From positions 1-10,720 of the forward strand of contig CAZHZT010000167.1 in the NCBI GenBank assembly GCA_964537285.1: DNA of 10,720 bases, in the 5' to 3' direction. Source of the stretch: CAZHZT01 sp964537285 (GTDB lineage Bacteria; Bacteroidota; Bacteroidia; Chitinophagales; Saprospiraceae). The notes under the pieces were generated by a model. That model saw only the letters and a program-made list of their open reading frames with translations, searched no databases and was not told the origin of the DNA. Both the position numbers and the translations under genes were made by a program. Shown here one piece after another: positions 8,701-10,720 of this stretch; the stretch's first letter is position 1; each line of letters starts with the position of its first letter.

Positions 8701-10070
8701 TAATCTTTGAATTGCTTTTAGAATCCGATTCCAGTTTTAGCGGATGTGCTGAGGTGTTTTTATCTCAAAATCCAACCCCTTTTGAAGTAGTGCGTTTTCT
8801 GGATGGAGAGATTGTAAAAACTACCCTGAGTTTTACTTTCGGAGAGGTTTGTTTAGCTGATTTATTCAGTGGGAAGATCGCCGGGGAAAACGGTGATCCC
8901 CTCAATAATGCTATAGTTTTCACGGATATTCAAGCACCTGATACCACCATTTCTGATGGAAGTTACCGGCTGGCATTCAGCCCTAACCAGGCTTTACCTT
9001 TTACTATAGATCCCTGGAAAGATGTGTTTATTTCCAATGGAGTGACCACCTTTGATATGTTCAAGATTCAGCGCCATTTGTTGTTTATTGAACTTTTGGA
9101 TTCCCCCTACAAACATATCGCCGCGGATGTTGATAACAATGGCGTTATTACTACCTTTGACTTGACCCTGATCCGTCTGGTAATTTTGTTTATATCCAAT
9201 TCCTTCCCTAATAATGAATCCTGGCGGTTTGTGGCTGAAGAATATCAGTTTGATAATCCTGATAAGCCTTTGATTGAGAACTTCCCTGAGATGATCACTA
9301 TTGAGGATTACGATGATTTAAATGGAAATTTAAACTTTGTAGCTATCAAAGTCGGGGATGTGACCCTGGATGCTAATACAACTTTAGTGACTGAGGGGGA
9401 ACGTTTGAAGTTATATATGAAAACTTTTGAGGATCGCCGAAATTTCCGGGTAGCTTTTTACCTGGAAGATAGAAGTGACCTGGCTTCTTTTCAGGGAACC
9501 TTAGGGTTTGGATCCAATCAGGATGTTGAATTTCACTCTGATACTGAAGGCTTTTATTTCAATGCCACTGATGAATTGTTTTCTTTCCTTTGGTGGGATG
9601 TAGCAGGCGGCCTTGGCAACGGTTTGAATACCAATGAGCCTCTATTTGAAGCTCGTTTTAAAAGCAAATCGGCTATGGATGCATTCTTGGCGGATGTTAA
9701 TATAAAGTCAAGGCCTACGGCTTCAAAAGCCTTTTCTGTAGAAGGCGAAGAAATGTCGCTTGATCTTTTTCAAGATGTTGCCAATGCTAATATAGAAGTG
9801 CTCAATGATGGGCAGCAATTTTCGGCTATGCCAAATCCTTTTGATACACAAACACACCTGGTCTTTGAATTGGAAAAACAAGAAGATGTGACAATTCGGA
9901 TTTTTGATCTTCAGGGACGATTAGTGTGGACTAAGGAGCTTAGTTTGGGAGCTGGTGAGCAAAGTGTTACCCTGCATAAGGTTGATTTGAACAATCAGTC
10001 GGGTGTTTACTTGGTGAAGCTGTTCGTTGAAGGGGAGGTGTTTATGCAAAAAGTTTGGCTGAAAGATTAA
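5742..10070 (+). CDS. Giant secreted beta-helix / PKD / cohesin-dockerin-like protein with T9SS type A sorting domain
   Basis: Encodes 1442 residues. Residues 1-25 are a signal peptide (MRK, hydrophobic core, LNAQ), which supports the start; the leader is AT-rich without a Shine-Dalgarno. Residues 31-377 and 391-739 are two homologous right-handed parallel beta-helix modules, each opening with the VT-T-D-GPGSLR-AI-CAN motif. Residues 745-825 resemble SprB-type repeats (YELDG ... GTHTIKVTDNFNC). Residues 826-900 are a PKD domain (YQWTFGDGS ... SPTHVY). About 900-1040 is cohesin-like, 1041-1082 a carboxypeptidase-regulatory-like fold, and 1095-1150 a dockerin-like pair of helices with a good second calcium loop (ADVDNNGVITTFD). 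About 1210-1345 is a second cohesin-like domain. Residues 1350-1442 are the T9SS type A tail (AMPNPFDTQT ... VTIRIFDLQGRLV ... SGVYLVKL). No catalytic residues were identified, so polysaccharide or surface binding is inferred. Confidence 0.95.
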   Translation: MRKLYCLCVVSSLVLNVSLHSLNAQCNLIGNIIFVTSTADSGPGSLREAIDCANATPGVNNIYFNIPGFQDQIIYVGAETGEPLPALTDQATIIDGTTQPGHGVAGDFSPRIILDGSLVNWTVPINALFIQGANCAVFGLEIRHWPDDGIDVNNANNVQIGGVAKYNIIYDCGWEQDFFPGAPGTGPWQGCGIVIKNNSNNCTVEANIIGTDENGTVGLGNEFCGILNLGASLNTIIGATSTSGGNIITGNPYGVLISGGYSVEVRRNSIYCNGKGIELTDGGNFSKTAPQILLASPEEVSGTASPNDIVELFLDSDVSCTGADCQGKVYLGTAVADGDGSWTISGPFDNGNNLNEGDYVTATATDFIDNTSEFANCASVLDLASCTQPDGIIYVTNTNDEGPGSLRQAILCANALAGPNNIYFNISGQGPHAVFVGTQTGDPLPLLTDDGTVIDATTQNGFGEDENFQPMIVLDGLLNNWDSPDNAILILGDDCEVYGLEIRNFPDDGIDITGAENCIIGAPEKGNVIYYCGSPVDFFPGLPNTGPWEGCGIVLKNGTRNCVVQSNIVGTNYLQNLDGGNEFCGIIVQSEGQGHLIGGPGPNEGNLVFYNASGILIDNEAFSVRLQNNSLVCNDTAGIVLRNGANFNKTSPEIDTASNLHIGGKGIPGDWVEVFLVDTSGCESSPCQGRYFLGNTFVANDSSWHIDAPFADSIGLLQDDLVLATATDTLNNTSAYSNCYQVNFICDLSIDEFIVGNDTCFSNLGALTLAVSGSGDTLIYELDGQNVGVDLLKNLSSGTHTIKVTDNFNCSLTETFEVENVDLASTAQFLVESNNLITNFNNISLGATNYQWTFGDGSVSTEESPTHVYDTTGLYDVCLIAEGGCQNDTICKKTAVFAQFDRVIFDIGDGVLVDGLIRIPFRVREFLEIVGFQFTIQKNSSELHFVGLENFALTGLSGANFDIQDSLITCSWADPTISGQTLPDSTVIFELLLESDSSFSGCAEVFLSQNPTPFEVVRFLDGEIVKTTLSFTFGEVCLADLFSGKIAGENGDPLNNAIVFTDIQAPDTTISDGSYRLAFSPNQALPFTIDPWKDVFISNGVTTFDMFKIQRHLLFIELLDSPYKHIAADVDNNGVITTFDLTLIRLVILFISNSFPNNESWRFVAEEYQFDNPDKPLIENFPEMITIEDYDDLNGNLNFVAIKVGDVTLDANTTLVTEGERLKLYMKTFEDRRNFRVAFYLEDRSDLASFQGTLGFGSNQDVEFHSDTEGFYFNATDELFSFLWWDVAGGLGNGLNTNEPLFEARFKSKSAMDAFLADVNIKSRPTASKAFSVEGEEMSLDLFQDVANANIEVLNDGQQFSAMPNPFDTQTHLVFELEKQEDVTIRIFDLQGRLVWTKELSLGAGEQSVTLHKVDLNNQSGVYLVKLFVEGEVFMQKVWLKD
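5832..7958 (+). repeat. Internal tandem duplication of a ~348-residue beta-helix module
   Basis: Module A (residues 31-377, bases 5832-6872) and module B (residues 391-739, bases 6912-7958) align nearly end to end. Shared blocks in the same order include GPGSLRxAI-CAN, NNIYFNI, TGxPLPxLTD, FGLEIR / YGLEIR, PDDGID, GPWxGCGIV, GNEFCGI, NFxKTxPxI, CQGxxxLG and NTSxxxNC. Lengths are 347 and 349 residues. The nucleotide sequences have diverged, so the duplication is old. Cysteines sit at equivalent positions in both copies (for example CQG and the terminal NC). Confidence 0.88.
6741..6761 (+). repeat. GC-rich perfect palindrome inside the beta-helix gene
   Basis: GCCGTCGCC and GGCGACGGC are perfect 9-base inverted arms around a GAC loop. 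They encode AVADGDGS near the end of beta-helix module A. Eighteen of the 21 bases are G or C, far above the surrounding gene. The equivalent part of module B (FVANDSS) is coded by ordinary AT-rich codons and has no palindrome. Confidence 0.8.
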
Positions 10071-10092
10071 GTATAATTCATTCACTTCAGCT

Positions 10093-10123
10093 GGTTCAAA
10101 TACAATGAAGTCATATTCGAACC
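10093..10123 (+). repeat. Small inverted repeat downstream of the beta-helix gene
   Basis: GGTTCAAATA (10093-10102) and TATTCGAACC (10114-10123) are inverted copies at 9 of 10 positions around an 11-base loop, starting 23 bases after the stop codon. No T-tract follows, so it is a weak candidate for a 3'-end hairpin of the plus-strand transcript. It may be part of the larger palindromic block that begins 9 bases later. Confidence 0.45.
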
Positions 10124-10131
10124 AACGCTTA

Positions 10132-10305
10132 TCAGCAGTTCTCGCTTTGGAAATCCAAAGCCAAGCATACGCCGCTTCGCGGCGATATTTCTTTATTGAG
10201 GGGGGCGAAAGGGCAATTTTGCGAAGTAAAATTGCCCTTTCGCCCCCCTCAATAAAGAAATATCGCGCCGTAGGCGCGTTTATTTTCCAAAGCGAGAATC
10301 GCTGA
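10132..10305. repeat. Nested 174-bp palindrome with a perfect 39-bp central stem
   Basis: Central arms at 10182-10220 and 10228-10266 are perfect inverted repeats of 39 bases around a 7-base loop (GCGAAGT); each contains a run of six G or C. Outer arms at 10132-10153 and 10284-10305 pair at 20 of 22 positions. Three short perfect hairpins compete with these stems: 10145-10160 (7-base arms), 10170-10184 (CGCCGC/GCGGCG) and 10264-10278 (CGCGCC/GGCGCG). The block fills the gap between the convergent beta-helix and Rpn-tail genes, ending 17 bases from the latter's stop codon. It could block transcription from both sides, or be a repeat element of the REP/MITE kind. Confidence 0.92.
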
Positions 10306-10321
10306 GAGCTTATCCTTTCAT

Positions 10322-10570
10322 TCACTTTTCACCATCCTGAATTTTTCCTTCGAGTACTTGCGTTACGAATGCTTCGCTCTTTCCCGTTAACTTAACGATT
10401 TTATCAATGCTGAAGCCTTCTTCTTCCAAACTTTTTATCACAAAGATGGCTCTTCTATCATCCCCTTTTTGCTCCCCTTTTTGTTCCCCTTTTTGCAGAC
10501 TGTCCTGAACAATCTGTTCATAAGTACTTAGCACCCTGTTTTTTGTTGGTTCATTTAAATTAGCCGTCAT
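10322..10570 (-). CDS. Small orphan protein resembling the C-terminal tail of Rpn-family nucleases
   Basis: Encodes 82 residues, far shorter than full Rpn (recombination-promoting nuclease / PD-(D/E)XK transposase-like) proteins, which usually have about 300. It has the charged linker typical of their tails (QKGEQKGEQKG, residues 26-36) followed by a short helical segment (AIFVIKSLEEEGFSIDKIVKLTGKSEAFVTQVLEG) like the small helix-turn-helix-like end of that family. No PD-(D/E)XK residues are present, and the 150 bases upstream in the window do not encode a nuclease domain. It may be a stand-alone regulator or antitoxin-like tail, comparable in idea to the internally translated short forms of E. 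coli Rpn proteins, or a decayed remnant. The ATG is preceded by an A-rich stretch (AAAGAAAAAA). The family link is by pattern only. Confidence 0.68.
   Translation of the reverse strand: MTANLNEPTKNRVLSTYEQIVQDSLQKGEQKGEQKGDDRRAIFVIKSLEEEGFSIDKIVKLTGKSEAFVTQVLEGKIQDGEK
10459..10494 (-). repeat. Three 12-bp tandem repeats in the Rpn-tail gene
   Basis: Three consecutive 12-base units end in the same nine bases, CCCCTTTTT on the plus strand; the first three bases vary (CAT, GCT, GTT). In the coding frame they give the Q-K-G-E/D repeat of the linker. Each unit is four codons, so gain or loss of a unit keeps the frame. The A-tracts and G-tracts could also cause slippage. Confidence 0.85.
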
Positions 10571-10620
10571 GATTTCGATTTTTTCTTTGGTGACTGAAAT
10601 ATTATTAAAACATTTTTTTT

Positions 10621-10690
10621 AAGGCTCTAGATGATTTCATTTGGTAACATTTTAAGAACAAAAAAATGAGTCATCCCGGATTTTCAGGAA
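10621..10690 (+). repeat. Right copy of the two-module intergenic repeat (inverted relative to the left copy)
   Basis: The 25-base module at 10621-10645 is the inverted counterpart of 81-105 with one mismatch. After a 22-base unconserved spacer, 10668-10685 matches the first arm and loop of the left hairpin (GAGTCATCCCG-ATTTTC core) at 17 of 18 positions. The second arm is degraded here, so the hairpin is weak, but an A-tract (10660-10666) just before it mirrors a T-tract on the minus strand. It lies 51 bases upstream of the Rpn-tail start codon. Confidence 0.75.
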
Positions 10691-10720
10691 CTTCATGTTG
10701 TCCCTGCAATTAAAAAAAGG

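Larger units (their letters stand above)
10077..10327. repeat. 11-bp direct repeats flanking the long palindrome
   Basis: TTCATTCACTT occurs at 10077-10087 and again at 10317-10327, with the nested palindrome between the copies. The right copy covers the stop codon and last codons of the Rpn-tail gene; the left copy begins 7 bases after the stop codon of the beta-helix gene. A shorter pair, GCTTATC, lies at 10127-10133 and 10308-10314. The repeats could be a target-site duplication left by insertion, but no transposase is present to support that. Confidence 0.5.

Noticed and set aside
10228..10266. Right arm of the palindrome as a simple intrinsic terminator
   Set aside because: No T-tract follows the stem on either strand, so a standard intrinsic terminator is not supported, although the structure could still impede transcription.
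10105..10305. 66-residue plus-strand frame over the palindrome
   Set aside because: It shares YFFIEGGERAIL and SPPSIKKYR with the minus-strand frame only because the DNA is palindromic. That symmetry explains it without a gene.
9921..10325. 134-residue minus-strand frame overlapping the end of the beta-helix gene and the palindrome
   Set aside because: Its N-terminal third is the translated palindrome and the rest is antisense to the T9SS type A tail. No domain is recognisable.

Overview
The window looks like part of a Bacteroidota chromosome, most likely a gliding or environmental lineage such as Saprospiria. The main evidence is two very large secreted proteins that end in the two classes of type IX secretion (T9SS) sorting domain: type B (CHU_C / gliding-motility-associated) on the minus-strand gene and type A (Por_Secre_tail) on the plus-strand gene. 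AT-rich leaders without a Shine-Dalgarno and TAnnTTTG-like promoter boxes fit the same phylum. The assignment below phylum level is inference.

Layout, left to right. Positions 17-105 hold an intrinsic terminator and an intergenic repeat element that ends the minus-strand gene. Positions 111-5360 (minus) encode a 1749-residue surface protein: signal peptide, plant-type leucine-rich repeats, an Ig-like domain, twenty roughly 51-residue two-cysteine repeats, two further Ig-like folds and a type B sorting domain. Positions 5361-5741 are a divergent intergenic region with candidate promoters for both genes, a 60-base near-perfect hairpin and a second inverted repeat in the probable leader of the plus-strand gene. 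Positions 5742-10070 (plus) encode a 1442-residue surface protein: signal peptide, two tandem right-handed beta-helix modules, SprB-like and PKD domains, a cohesin-like / dockerin-like / cohesin-like section and a type A sorting domain. Positions 10071-10321, between convergent genes, hold a nested palindrome with a perfect 39-bp central stem. Positions 10322-10570 (minus) encode an 82-residue protein that resembles the C-terminal tail of Rpn-family (PD-(D/E)XK) recombination-promoting nucleases but lacks the nuclease domain. Positions 10621-10690 hold a second copy of the left-hand intergenic repeat, inverted.

The two giant genes are divergently arranged and probably both encode exported, cell-surface or released adhesin/polymer-binding proteins; they share one 381-bp control region. 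No catalytic residues could be identified in either, so roles in adhesion, matrix formation or polysaccharide binding are inferences from domain type. The most unusual non-coding signals are the pair of inverted intergenic elements that bracket the whole locus, the long perfect palindrome beside the Rpn-tail gene, and the hairpin in the divergent promoter region. No RNA genes, CRISPR arrays, transposase genes or origins were seen.
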